Shown: piece by piece, positions 17,774-26,891 of the stretch
Numbering within the stretch: the stretch's first letter is position 1
How the letters are laid out: every line of letters starts with the position of its first letter
Assembly (NCBI RefSeq): GCF_050908845.1
Contig: NZ_CP194171.1
Location: 2,914,001-2,978,000 of the forward strand
From: Marinobacterium_D sp050908845
GTDB lineage: Bacteria; Pseudomonadota; Gammaproteobacteria; Pseudomonadales; Balneatricaceae
Reading direction: 5' to 3'
Length of the DNA: 64,000 nt
The notes under the pieces: generated by a model
Databases searched by the model: none
The model's input: only the letters and a program-made list of their open reading frames with translations
Told to the model about the DNA's origin: nothing
Position numbers and translations under genes: made by a program

Positions 17774-20107
17774 TCACTGAACGTGCTGGTGACCTCCACG
17801 GCTGCTGCGAAGCAGAGATTCCAGGCTCTCGCTCGCCATGGGGCGTCCATAGAGATATCCCTGTGCCTGGTTGCAACCGAGCTTCAACAGAAGCTCCTGC
17901 TGATTGTCGGTCTCCACCCCCTCGGCGATCAAGTCCAGTTTGAGTTTTCCTGCCAGCGCGATGATCGCTTCGATGATGACCGAGTCATCCGGGTCCATCA
18001 CGGAATTACGCACGAACGACTGATCGATTTTCAGGCGACTGACCGGCAGGCGCTTGAGATAGGCCAGGGATGAGTAGCCGGTACCGAAATCATCGATCGC
18101 AATGCTGATGCCCATATTCCTCAGCCGCTTGAGAGCGCCGATGGAGCAGGCCGGATCGTCCATGATAAATCCTTCCGTCACCTCCAGCTCCAGCCACTCT
18201 GGACGACAGCCCGTTTCGTCCAGTATTTCAGCGATGATACGGTCCAGTTCCGGGTCATGTAACTGACCGCCGGCCAGATTCACGGAGACCCGCCCCGGTT
18301 TATACCCGGCGCGGTACCAGGCTGCCTGGGTACGACAGGCTTCGCGCAGCACATACTCGCCGATATCGACGATCAGGCGCGAGGTCTCCACCAGTGGAAT
18401 GAACGCCCCCGGCATCACCAGCCCCTTGTCCGGGTGTTGCCAGCGCACCAGCGCCTCGGTGCCTGTGAGCTGGCCGCTGACCATATCGACCTGCGGCTGG
18501 TAATGCACCACCAGCTCGCGCTCCTCGATCGCCCGGCGCAGGCCCGCCTCGGTCTCCATCTGGTTGAACGCGGTGTCACTCATGCCGGCATCGTACAGGC
18601 GGTAGCGGCTGCCGCCGCCCCGCTTCGCCTCGTACATGGCGATATCGGCGTTACGCACCAGTGTCTGTGCATCCTGGCCATCGCGCGGGTAGAAGGTAAC
18701 GCCGAGACTGCCGTTTATCGCCAGGTCTCGCTCGCCCATCCGCACCGGCGCCGCCAGCGTCTGAACCAGCCGCCCCAGCAGCCCATGGAACTGCTCTTCA
18801 TGCCCGTTTACCTCGGTGATCAACATGAACTCGTCACCACCGTGACGGAACAGACGATCCTGTTCACGCAGTTCAAGCTGAAGGCGCTGCGTTACCGTCT
18901 GCAACACCCGATCGCCGACGGAGTGCCCAAGGCTGTCATTGATCAGTTTAAAACGGTCCAGGTCGATAAATACCAGCGCAAAGGAGGTATCACCGGTATG
19001 GTGCCGACCGATATATTCCAGCAGGCGCTGATCGAAATTGAAACGGTTGGGCAGGCCGGTCAGTGCATCATGATTGGCCTCGTGACGGAACCGGTCGCGT
19101 TGGATTTCCAGCTCCTGCTGCGCCGCCTTGAGCGCTTCGGTACGATGATCAAACGCACTGGCCAGCACATCCAGCTCATCACCGGTACCCAGGGGGCTGC
19201 AGGCCCGGTAAGGCACGATGCGTATACGTTTGTACAACTCCAGGATCGGTCTGGCGATACTCTGTCCAATCGCCGCTGCCAGCATGGCGGAAGCCAGCGT
19301 CAGCAGCAGCCCGATCCCGATAAAACGTGACAGCGTCGTGCGCACGATGGAGTCGAAGCTCTGCTGGGGAGCACCCGCCTCGACACTCAGATCCAGCCGC
19401 GCCAGCATCGGTGTCTCCTCGCTGGCGGGAATCCGTGCGGTCAGGTAGTCGATCTCAGCGTTGTAATTCACGTCGATGACCGCCTCATCGGCGCTGAACA
19501 GCTTCAGGTAGGAGCCGTCTTCCCGGGTGGCATGGGTGCGCACCAGCTTGCCCAGGTCGAAACCGACCACCAGCGCGCCCTGGGATGTTTGGTAGTAGGT
19601 GATCGGCGCAATGATCAACAGCTGCCCGCTGCCCTGCTCCATGTACAGTGCGGTATTCCCCATCGCCAGGGCTGCACGCAGTTCCGGCGACTGATTGAAC
19701 TCCGGGCGCCATTCCTGCGCCTGGTAGACCGGCCTGCCATCATAATCGAGTAGCGCCAGGGTGCTGAGTGCAGTGCCCTCAGAGAAATTTTCAACCAGCT
19801 TGGGAAGGTCCTCCCGACGTGCACGGGTGTCGATCAGGCCATTGATCATGAAGGGGTTGTCGGCCAGACGCCGGGTGGCCTCAACCAGATAGGCAACCCG
19901 GTTTTCCAGCTGGATCTGGGAGGAGCGGGCCGACTCCCAGAGCATCCGCTGCGCCTGCCGGTCCAGCTCCTGGCGCATCATGTAGCCCACCGCCAGGGTG
20001 ATGACAACCATCGTCAGCGCGACAAATCCAGCCACCTTGAACACCAGCCGGCGTTTAAGGCTGCGGGTCTGCTGCGGCGTTCTGAGTACATCGTACTGTT
20101 TATTCAC
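17774..20107 (-). CDS. Membrane-bound GGDEF-EAL cyclic-di-GMP enzyme with periplasmic sensor
   Basis: A 777-residue protein that could both make and degrade cyclic-di-GMP. The order is an N-terminal membrane helix (about 26-46), a periplasmic double-CACHE-like sensor (about 50-255), a second membrane helix (about 262-285), a linker, a GGDEF domain with intact RHGGDEF at about residue 421, and an EAL domain with intact TEALVRW at about 549 and DDFGTGYSSLAYL further on. Both catalytic signatures look complete, so which activity dominates cannot be told. Its start overlaps the stop of the upstream binding-protein fusion in ATGA. That fusion is the probable ligand sensor for this enzyme. Confidence 0.92.
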   Translation of the reverse strand: MNKQYDVLRTPQQTRSLKRRLVFKVAGFVALTMVVITLAVGYMMRQELDRQAQRMLWESARSSQIQLENRVAYLVEATRRLADNPFMINGLIDTRARREDLPKLVENFSEGTALSTLALLDYDGRPVYQAQEWRPEFNQSPELRAALAMGNTALYMEQGSGQLLIIAPITYYQTSQGALVVGFDLGKLVRTHATREDGSYLKLFSADEAVIDVNYNAEIDYLTARIPASEETPMLARLDLSVEAGAPQQSFDSIVRTTLSRFIGIGLLLTLASAMLAAAIGQSIARPILELYKRIRIVPYRACSPLGTGDELDVLASAFDHRTEALKAAQQELEIQRDRFRHEANHDALTGLPNRFNFDQRLLEYIGRHHTGDTSFALVFIDLDRFKLINDSLGHSVGDRVLQTVTQRLQLELREQDRLFRHGGDEFMLITEVNGHEEQFHGLLGRLVQTLAAPVRMGERDLAINGSLGVTFYPRDGQDAQTLVRNADIAMYEAKRGGGSRYRLYDAGMSDTAFNQMETEAGLRRAIEERELVVHYQPQVDMVSGQLTGTEALVRWQHPDKGLVMPGAFIPLVETSRLIVDIGEYVLREACRTQAAWYRAGYKPGRVSVNLAGGQLHDPELDRIIAEILDETGCRPEWLELEVTEGFIMDDPACSIGALKRLRNMGISIAIDDFGTGYSSLAYLKRLPVSRLKIDQSFVRNSVMDPDDSVIIEAIIALAGKLKLDLIAEGVETDNQQELLLKLGCNQAQGYLYGRPMASESLESLLRSSRGGHQHVQ

Positions 20108-22185
20108 TGCGCCACTCCTCCCTGGGCCAGGCAGGCCTGTTGTGAGGCAGCATAGTTATCTACGCTCAATGCCCGATGTTGACCGGGCGCGTACGCACGC
20201 TCATAGCGGCGGATAACACCGTCCACCGGTGGCAGGTCTTCGAGTTGACGAATCAGGTTTGCACGATTCAGAGCAAGTCCCTTAGCTTTCAACTGTTGAA
20301 CAGATGCTGACAGCAACAGGGCCGAATCATACCCCCGCGCCAGCGCAGGAGGCACCTTCGGCGCGACCCCGTAGTGCTCTCGGTAATGCAGGGCCAGCGC
20401 TGCGTAAGCCGCCTTATCCATTTTGGTGTACAGGCACTCTGGCTGGACACCGTCGGGGGGTGGCATATCCCAAAGCGAGAGTATTTCCCGCTGACCCTCA
20501 GCCAGTGCCAGCTGCCTGAGCACCGCCCCCTGCTCCAGCCGGCTGAGCGCTACAACCAGATAATCGCTTGTTTCGATCAATGCCCGTAATTGAAGATCAT
20601 CAATATCAGGGCTACCCAGATTAAGCTTTATCCTGTCACCAAAAGCTGTACCTTTCTCGGCCAGTGCACGATCAAGCTGCTCGGCCAGTTCTGTGCCGGC
20701 CAAGCTGTTTTCGGTAATAAGTCCCACCCTGTTGAGCTCTTTTTCAGCGGCAATCGCCGCCACCCTGTCCGCCAGATGGTCGCTGGATACACCGATGGAA
20801 AACAGGCTGGGATGAGGGCTGTTATCGAATAGATCTGCACTGACAACCCAGGGCAGCAGAACCGGCATTTGCGCCTCATCAATGACCCTCAGCTGCTCTC
20901 TCATGGTCGCAACGCTGGTCCCGCCCAGAGTGGCGAGCACGCGCGGGTTTTCGACAAGGCGCTGCATATTGCGCCGGGCCCTGCTCGGCTGACCGCCGTT
21001 ATCCATGGCGATCACACCCAGCTCCGATATTGGCTTAAGTGCCAGTTCCGCCCCGCGCTTGATATCAACCCCCACCTCACCGCTGGCCAGCGTCAGGTCC
21101 AGCTCGATACCGATCAGCGATGCCTTATCACTGGCGTAGCGGCTCATCAGGTACTCATCGCTCAGGGCAATCAGGTCGGCGCCGATAACCGGCTCGAATC
21201 TCTCCACCAGCAGCCTCAGGCGCTCGCTGAACCGCTGCCGCTGCGCCTCGCTCAGCCGCTCTATGCGTACGCCGGAATCGGCAATCTGTTGCAGCAGCCC
21301 CTCCTCGCGACGCTCGGTTTCCGCGCGCTGCCAGCTGGTCTGTTCGCGGGCACTGTCGATCAGCAGGCGCTGGAGACTGGCCGGAAGGCGGCTAAAACTC
21401 GGTTCGCTGACCGACAGTACATAAGCAAGATAGGCATGGGACGAGAGGATCAGGTGACTTTGCTCCTGGTGGATACCCATCGCCACTATGGCGGCCAGGG
21501 GGTTTTCCTGGCCATCCACGACAGCATCGCGCAGTGCAGCGCGAACCTGGTGAAAATCGATCGGCACCGCCTCCGCATCCAGCATTTCGAACTGTTCCTG
21601 CAGCAGCCGGCTTTTCATCACCCGAAACCGTTTGCCAGCAAACTGCTCCGGCTCAAGCAAGGCTTCATTGGCGGTAAACTGTTTGAACCCGTTGCCCCAG
21701 AAGGTGACGCCCACCAGACCGATCCGTGCCATCCGCTGCAACAGAATCTGTCCCGGCTCGCCATCGAGCAACGCGTACACATCAGCCTGCGAGGGAAAAT
21801 AAAACGGCAGGTCAGCGTACTGCATCTCGGGCAGTGAGATACTCAGCTTGGCAGTCGGCGTGAGCACCATGTCCAGTTCACCGCTGCGAGCCATCTCAAG
21901 CATCTGGTGATCATTGCCGAGGGCCTGACCGGGATAGAGCTCAATCTTAAGCCGGCCATCGGATTTAAGTGCCACCTCCTCCGCCAGACGCATCGCCGCC
22001 GAATGCATGACACTGCCTTCAGGCATGTTGTAACCAAGCCTAAAGCTGTACTGCACCGGCTTGCCGCCAGCCTTATCGGCCATGGCGGGCGGTACACTGG
22101 CGTCGGTCGGCCACAGGATGAGCGCAAAAATCCCCAACAGGATGAAAACACCCGCACACCAAAGCCATACGCGGTTCAACTGCAT
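20104..22185 (-). CDS. Membrane-anchored fusion of a TRAP DctP-type and a LivK-type periplasmic binding protein
   Basis: A 693-residue envelope protein. One N-terminal hydrophobic helix (about 7-27) with no evident cleavage site suggests a membrane anchor. Residues from about 45 to 345 resemble the DctP solute-binding protein of TRAP transporters (YNMPEGSVMHSAAMRLAEEV, then GNDHQMLEMARSGELDMVL). Residues from about 350 to 693 resemble a type 1 binding protein of the Leu/Ile/Val kind (GEVGVDIKRGAELALKPISE, then LATLGGTSVATM). No TRAP or ABC permease gene is nearby. It is translationally coupled to the GGDEF-EAL gene, so a sensing role rather than transport is likely. Confidence 0.82.
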   Translation of the reverse strand: MQLNRVWLWCAGVFILLGIFALILWPTDASVPPAMADKAGGKPVQYSFRLGYNMPEGSVMHSAAMRLAEEVALKSDGRLKIELYPGQALGNDHQMLEMARSGELDMVLTPTAKLSISLPEMQYADLPFYFPSQADVYALLDGEPGQILLQRMARIGLVGVTFWGNGFKQFTANEALLEPEQFAGKRFRVMKSRLLQEQFEMLDAEAVPIDFHQVRAALRDAVVDGQENPLAAIVAMGIHQEQSHLILSSHAYLAYVLSVSEPSFSRLPASLQRLLIDSAREQTSWQRAETERREEGLLQQIADSGVRIERLSEAQRQRFSERLRLLVERFEPVIGADLIALSDEYLMSRYASDKASLIGIELDLTLASGEVGVDIKRGAELALKPISELGVIAMDNGGQPSRARRNMQRLVENPRVLATLGGTSVATMREQLRVIDEAQMPVLLPWVVSADLFDNSPHPSLFSIGVSSDHLADRVAAIAAEKELNRVGLITENSLAGTELAEQLDRALAEKGTAFGDRIKLNLGSPDIDDLQLRALIETSDYLVVALSRLEQGAVLRQLALAEGQREILSLWDMPPPDGVQPECLYTKMDKAAYAALALHYREHYGVAPKVPPALARGYDSALLLSASVQQLKAKGLALNRANLIRQLEDLPPVDGVIRRYERAYAPGQHRALSVDNYAASQQACLAQGGVAQ

Positions 22186-22295
22186 TTATGAATTTCCATA
22201 CCCAATCAGAGACAGAAATAGCCCAAAAGAGATTAAGCGCCAAGGGTAACAGTTCTGTTAAGCACGCACTTGTCCGAGATCAGAAAACCTTCGAT

Positions 22296-24218
22296 TCAGC
22301 CCCAGTGTTCCTCTTCATCACTGAGGGAAAAGCGCGTATCGCGGCCATCTGCCCCCAGCTGCCACACCTCTTCGGGCTCACCATCGGGCGCAAAACGCAC
22401 CAGGCCAATGCCGCAATGGTTCACCAGTCGGCAACCCTCTTCGGCGCCTTCCGGCCGCCGCGGTGAGACTTTCATCCGGCGCCTGCGGGTAAACCAGTTA
22501 AGCGGAGACCAGGGCGCGTAAAGCCAGCGGTTGAGCCGGTCAAACCCTTTAAGCAGACCGGCCGGAAACTCGTTTTTAAGACCACTGCTGGTGATCTGCC
22601 AGATCTTCGGTCCGCCCCTGCGGAAACGGATCTCGATATCGTAAACAAAGGAGTAATGCACATCACCGGACAGAATCACGAAGTGCTTCGGCGTGCGTGT
22701 ATGGCGGAAGATATTCAACACCACGTTGGCAGCGCCCGGATGGGCCATCCAGTTCTCGGCATCCACCATCAGCGGTTGGCCGAACCAGGTAAACACTTTC
22801 TGCACCGTTTCAATCAGCTTGACCCCGAACACCGGCGCTGGTGAGACCAGTACCACCGCCTCCCGATCCAGCAACTGCTGTTGCAGTTCGGTCAACGCCT
22901 CCCAGTCCATCAGGCCCGAGGGACTGGCGAGATTGCGCTCGGCACGCCAGCGCCGCGTGCGGGTATCGAGCACCAATACCGCCGGGTCCAGGGGGATCAG
23001 GTAATCCCAGCCCTCAAACCGGAACAGCGTTTCGATCAGTTGCTCCTGTTGATCACTGGAGCGGCCATCGAGCCAGGTTTCAAGTGGCGCAGCCAGGTCA
23101 CGCTTAAGTGGATCCGGGTTGTTACCCAGCCCCTGGCATAACAAGTAAGCGATCAACGCATTGCCGATAATGCGGCGCGAAAATGGGTGACCGTAGGCCG
23201 ACACCTCCCAGGCGGCTGACAGGTTCCAGTCGTCGGTGACATCATGATCGTCGAAGATCATGTAGGTGGGCAGGTGCGCCATCACGCGCCGGGCGCGTGG
23301 TAGCTGCTCGCGAAAGCCCTCGACCACCTCGAACTCCCGGTGATAGAGCGTCGCCTGTTTATCGTTCAACCCTGCCGGCTGTGAAAGCTTGAGCCCATCC
23401 CAGGCACGGGGAGACCAGGCCAGACAGTAGGCGGCGATCATCTCAGCGAAGCTGATCAGGTGGTTATGGGCGTTATCGGAGGTGAAAATCGGTTTCCTGA
23501 CACCGCTGAACAGCGAGCGGCGGGCTGTTTCAGCCGATTCGCCATTGGGCAGCAGCTTCTCACGCTGGTAATAGCAGTGCTCACTGCGAATTAGCTCCCC
23601 GGTATCGGCAACGGCGGAGCCTTCGAATTTCTCCTGCCAGAGCCCAAGCCTGTCGGAAAGTTCGTGACAGGCCACCAGCATCGGCCCTGCCACATCATCC
23701 GCGTAGACCTGGTCACCACTGAGCATCAGCAACGCCGGCCAGCGCTCTGGCTCGTCGCGGTGCTGTTCCAGCCAGATATCAGCACGCGCCATACCATCGC
23801 CACCGGGATGGTGCGGCTTGCGACAGGAGCCGTGAAAAATAGCGTCCAGTTTCGGCTTGATCTGAAAGGATGGCAGCGCCTCGCCTGGATAGAGCAGCTC
23901 AGCCCCCCACTCTGCCAGCGACACCCAGCGCTGCGATGATTGATAGCTCAGGTCGTACTGGATCGAACGGTTCTCAGGGAGATCAGTGTCAGGCGTGATA
24001 TCCACCAGTCGCAGCCAGCAATGCTCGCCCAGCTGCAGGCTCCAGAGATCCTTTGCGCCCAGTTCCCGCTCCAGCAGCACCTCGGCTTCGCAGGCCAGCC
24101 TCAGAGCCAGCGGCACCTGTTCCGTGGTAATCAGCCAGATCACCAGCCTGCCGGGCTCGATACGGCGCAGGATCGGCCCTGCCAGCACCACCGGCAACTC
24201 CCTGTACATATCACTCAT
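22296..24218 (-). CDS. PhoD-like metallophosphatase
   Basis: A 640-residue protein of the PhoD-like alkaline phosphatase superfamily. Expected metal-binding segments are MLSGDQVYADD, FDDHDVTDDWN and ILSGDVHYSFVYD. There is no signal peptide, so unlike classical PhoD it probably acts in the cytoplasm, as other members of this subgroup do. The substrate is unknown; phosphodiesters or phosphomonoesters are possible. It is followed at 53 bases by a small dioxygenase-like gene upstream in the same orientation. Confidence 0.82.
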   Translation of the reverse strand: MSDMYRELPVVLAGPILRRIEPGRLVIWLITTEQVPLALRLACEAEVLLERELGAKDLWSLQLGEHCWLRLVDITPDTDLPENRSIQYDLSYQSSQRWVSLAEWGAELLYPGEALPSFQIKPKLDAIFHGSCRKPHHPGGDGMARADIWLEQHRDEPERWPALLMLSGDQVYADDVAGPMLVACHELSDRLGLWQEKFEGSAVADTGELIRSEHCYYQREKLLPNGESAETARRSLFSGVRKPIFTSDNAHNHLISFAEMIAAYCLAWSPRAWDGLKLSQPAGLNDKQATLYHREFEVVEGFREQLPRARRVMAHLPTYMIFDDHDVTDDWNLSAAWEVSAYGHPFSRRIIGNALIAYLLCQGLGNNPDPLKRDLAAPLETWLDGRSSDQQEQLIETLFRFEGWDYLIPLDPAVLVLDTRTRRWRAERNLASPSGLMDWEALTELQQQLLDREAVVLVSPAPVFGVKLIETVQKVFTWFGQPLMVDAENWMAHPGAANVVLNIFRHTRTPKHFVILSGDVHYSFVYDIEIRFRRGGPKIWQITSSGLKNEFPAGLLKGFDRLNRWLYAPWSPLNWFTRRRRMKVSPRRPEGAEEGCRLVNHCGIGLVRFAPDGEPEEVWQLGADGRDTRFSLSDEEEHWG

Positions 24219-24270
24219 CAGACATCTATCCCGGATATTCCTTTTTTACGCAGTTGCGCGACAGACCTGG

Positions 24271-24612
24271 TTAGCGGTAGAACTGATCCAGCTTGAGAGG
24301 CCTGTCTTCGCCCAGCCAGATCGCCCGGTCGCGATGATCGCGCAGATCATCGCCGGTATCAGGATGTACGAACACATTCAGGCCGTTTCGGTTCAATGTC
24401 AGCCAGCCGATCACTTCGCCGATCAGGTCGGTGGCAACGGTCAACTGGCAGCTCCAGTCCGGGTGTGGGCCTACCGGCTTCTGGTGCATCCGCCCCATCG
24501 GAATACCGAACTTCGCGACAGCGCCTTCGCAAAGTTCGCGGGCCTGCTCGAAGGTGTCGGCGTTATAGTAGACATGGGCGTGGTAGGAATGAATTGTGGG
24601 TGAATCTGGCAT
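24271..24612 (-). CDS. DOPA 4,5-dioxygenase family protein
   Basis: A 113-residue protein of the DOPA 4,5-dioxygenase-like family, small proteins related to extradiol ring-cleaving enzymes of fungi and plants. Conserved histidines are seen in IHSYHAHVYYN, GRMHQKPVGPHPDW and LNVFVHPDTGDDLRDH. The bacterial substrate is unknown. AGGAG lies five bases before the ATG at 24612; an earlier in-frame start at 24639 lacks one. Confidence 0.8.
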   Translation of the reverse strand: MPDSPTIHSYHAHVYYNADTFEQARELCEGAVAKFGIPMGRMHQKPVGPHPDWSCQLTVATDLIGEVIGWLTLNRNGLNVFVHPDTGDDLRDHRDRAIWLGEDRPLKLDQFYR

Positions 24613-24703
24613 ATAAACTCCTGTAACAGTTACCCCCAATCTTACCTGAATCAGCGCCTGAACATGGTAGACTGCGCGCTTTTAACGCGATGCGGGTAAT
24701 TCT

Positions 24704-25882
24704 GTGCAGCAATTCGACGTAATTATTGTCGGCGGTGGCGCCTCGGGCCTGATGTGCGCAGCAGTAGCGGGCTACCGTGGCCGCTCTGTGCTGGTGATCG
24801 AGCACACACGCAAGCTCGGACGCAAGATTCTGATGTCCGGCGGTGGTCGCTGCAACTTCACCAATATTCACAATACCGCAGCGAACTTTCTATCCGGCAA
24901 TCCGCATTTCAGCAAATCGGCACTGAGCCGCTACCCGGCTGCCCGGTTTATCGACCTGGTGGAGCGTCACGGCATCGATTTCCACGAGAAAACCCTCGGC
25001 CAGCTGTTCTGCAACGAATCCAGCAAGGAGATTCTGCAGCTTCTGCTCACCGAGTGCGAATGGGCCGGCGTTCAGCTGGTGACCGAAACCCGCGTGGAGA
25101 AGATCGAATCTACCGACGGCGGTTTTCACCTCAATACCAGCGGCGGCGAGCTGCAGTGCGAAAGCCTGGTGATCGCCACCGGCGGCCTGTCGATCCCCAA
25201 CGGCGGCGCCACAGGCTTTGCCTATGACGTGGCACGTCAGTTCGGCCTGAGCGTCGGCGAGGTGCGGGCGGCACTGGTGCCCTTTACGCTGCAGCCCCAT
25301 GATCTGGAGTACATCAAACCGCTATCCGGCATCTCCCACGATGTCAGTGTCAGCTGCAACGGCACCTCTTTCCGCGAGGCGATGCTGTTTACCCACCGCG
25401 GCCTGAGCGGCCCGGCGATGCTGCAGATCTCCTCCTACTGGAACCCGGGCGACAGCATCGAGATCAACCTCTTCCCCGATCTGGATCTGTTTGAATGGCT
25501 TAAGCAGCAGCGCAACGACCATCCAAAGTCAGACCTGCAAACCCTGCTCGGCCGCCTGATGAGCAAGCGCATGGCGCAGGCGCTGTGTGAACACTGGCAG
25601 TTCAGTGGCCATATGGCGGACCTTGGCAACAAGCGCCTCGAAGAGGTCGCCCACCAGCTGCAGCACTGGACCATCAAACCCGGCGGCACCGAGGGTTACC
25701 GCACAGCGGAAGTAACGCTGGGCGGGATCGATACCGACGAGATCTCGTCAAAGACCCTGGAAGCCAAAAACGTACCGGGGCTGTATTTTATCGGCGAGTG
25801 TCTGGATGTGACCGGCCACCTGGGCGGGCATAACTTCCAGTGGGCCTGGGCATCGGGTGTGGCGGCTGGGCAGGTGGTTTAA
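24704..25882 (+). CDS. HI0933/YhiN-family FAD-dependent oxidoreductase
   Basis: A 392-residue flavoprotein starting at GTG. The N-terminal FAD-binding fingerprint is FDVIIVGGGASGLMCA, followed by GRKILMSGGGRCNFTN, the HI0933 hallmark, and a C-terminal GLYFIGECLDVTGHLGGHNFQWAWASG. Members are common and their electron partner and substrate are not established. It is transcribed away from the dioxygenase-like gene and ends before two hairpins. Confidence 0.88.
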   Translation: MQQFDVIIVGGGASGLMCAAVAGYRGRSVLVIEHTRKLGRKILMSGGGRCNFTNIHNTAANFLSGNPHFSKSALSRYPAARFIDLVERHGIDFHEKTLGQLFCNESSKEILQLLLTECEWAGVQLVTETRVEKIESTDGGFHLNTSGGELQCESLVIATGGLSIPNGGATGFAYDVARQFGLSVGEVRAALVPFTLQPHDLEYIKPLSGISHDVSVSCNGTSFREAMLFTHRGLSGPAMLQISSYWNPGDSIEINLFPDLDLFEWLKQQRNDHPKSDLQTLLGRLMSKRMAQALCEHWQFSGHMADLGNKRLEEVAHQLQHWTIKPGGTEGYRTAEVTLGGIDTDEISSKTLEAKNVPGLYFIGECLDVTGHLGGHNFQWAWASGVAAGQVV

Positions 25883-25943
25883 GCGTATCCGCCAGATAAA
25901 ACCTGCGACCCCTCCGGCCGCGTCATTTAAGCCCGCTATCTAA

Positions 25944-26007
25944 CGCAGCTTTCGCTGCGACGACTAACCGGCATCGATGTAGAGCCAATTCGGGTTACCC
26001 GAATTGG
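25944..26007. terminator. Two hairpins between convergent genes
   Basis: Two inverted repeats lie in the 135-base gap between the convergent flavoprotein and phosphatase-like genes. The first is CGCAGC/GCTGCG (25944-25959) with a TTTC loop. The second is a perfect 10-bp stem CCAATTCGGG/CCCGAATTGG (25985-26007) with loop TTA. Neither has a T tract, so they are only terminator-like. Confidence 0.45.
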
Positions 26008-26017
26008 TTCGGTATGA

Positions 26018-26437
26018 CTAGATCAGATGCCGTGCAGAAAAGAGCAGGATCAGGCGCTCGGCCAGTTCTATTTCAACGTGGTTGATATCGTGTTTTTCGG
26101 ACGGGCCCGGCATATCCCACTCGACGATTTCCGCCTGCGGGAACTGCTCGGCCAGGTTCACCTCTGCCGCCGGCGACTCATGTGACCTGTCACCAAGCAC
26201 CACCACAAGCGCGACCCCCTCATCAGCCAGTGCCGAGAGATCGGCTACCGTTTTCGCTGGCTCGCCAGTCAGGTCGAATATGATTTTCTCCACCTCCGGC
26301 GTTATCGGCGCAGGCGTAAGCCCTGCACAGAACGCCTCCACCTTGGGCGCTGCCTGGCGTTCGGCGATAGCCGCAGCCAGTGGGGCTCGCAGCGAATTGT
26401 GGCGACAGAAAAACAGGATTTTGAATACGGGGGGCAT
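26018..26437 (-). CDS. Low-molecular-weight phosphatase/ArsC-like protein
   Basis: A 139-residue protein of the low-molecular-weight tyrosine phosphatase/thioredoxin-coupled ArsC fold. The N-terminal KILFFCRHNSLRAPLAAAIA holds the CX5R phosphate-binding loop (Cys11 to Arg17), and VEWDMPGPSE near the end holds the expected catalytic aspartate. Whether it dephosphorylates proteins or reduces arsenate cannot be told; only one other cysteine (FCAG) is seen. Confidence 0.78.
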   Translation of the reverse strand: MPPVFKILFFCRHNSLRAPLAAAIAERQAAPKVEAFCAGLTPAPITPEVEKIIFDLTGEPAKTVADLSALADEGVALVVVLGDRSHESPAAEVNLAEQFPQAEIVEWDMPGPSEKHDINHVEIELAERLILLFSARHLI

Positions 26438-26515
26438 GTCACATCTCTAATAGCGACAGAACGGCAATAGCGTCCCTGTCATGTTTAATTCCAGTTTTGC
26501 GCGGCGCCTTGCGGC

Positions 26516-26791
26516 CTAACCCACTTCCCTGCGTGGTTGACTCTGGTCTTTCAGCGCCTGCTTGAGCATCTGTACCTCTTCGTCGTCCAACCATCTGTCG
26601 ATCCACGCCTGGATCTGGCTGCGTTTGTGACCGAGAGCTGACCATTCCCTGTAGGCAAGCACATGGTCACGGCTGACCGTTTTTTTACCCTTGTGCGTCC
26701 TGCAACATACAGCGGGAAAGGTATCATCAGTGGCAAACTGGCGGTCCATCCACCTGATTACAAATCCCTTATCTTCTTTTGCGAAGTTCAT
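26516..26791 (-). CDS. Small hypothetical protein
   Basis: A 91-residue soluble, charged protein that I do not recognise. It has a CCRTHKGKKTVSRDHVLAY segment and a Trp-rich helical end (AWIDRWLDDEEVQMLKQALK). The ATG at 26791 has a GAGG some ten bases upstream; the frame is open to 26830. Coding is plausible from composition and its position between two genes of the same orientation. Confidence 0.5.
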   Translation of the reverse strand: MNFAKEDKGFVIRWMDRQFATDDTFPAVCCRTHKGKKTVSRDHVLAYREWSALGHKRSQIQAWIDRWLDDEEVQMLKQALKDQSQPRREVG

Positions 26792-26891
26792 CCGGGCATA
26801 TCCTCGGCAACATCGAAGAGGTCGCCCCACTTCATACGCTAGAGATATGTCATTTACATTGCAGCCAGATTACACCCCGTCGGATCAGCGC

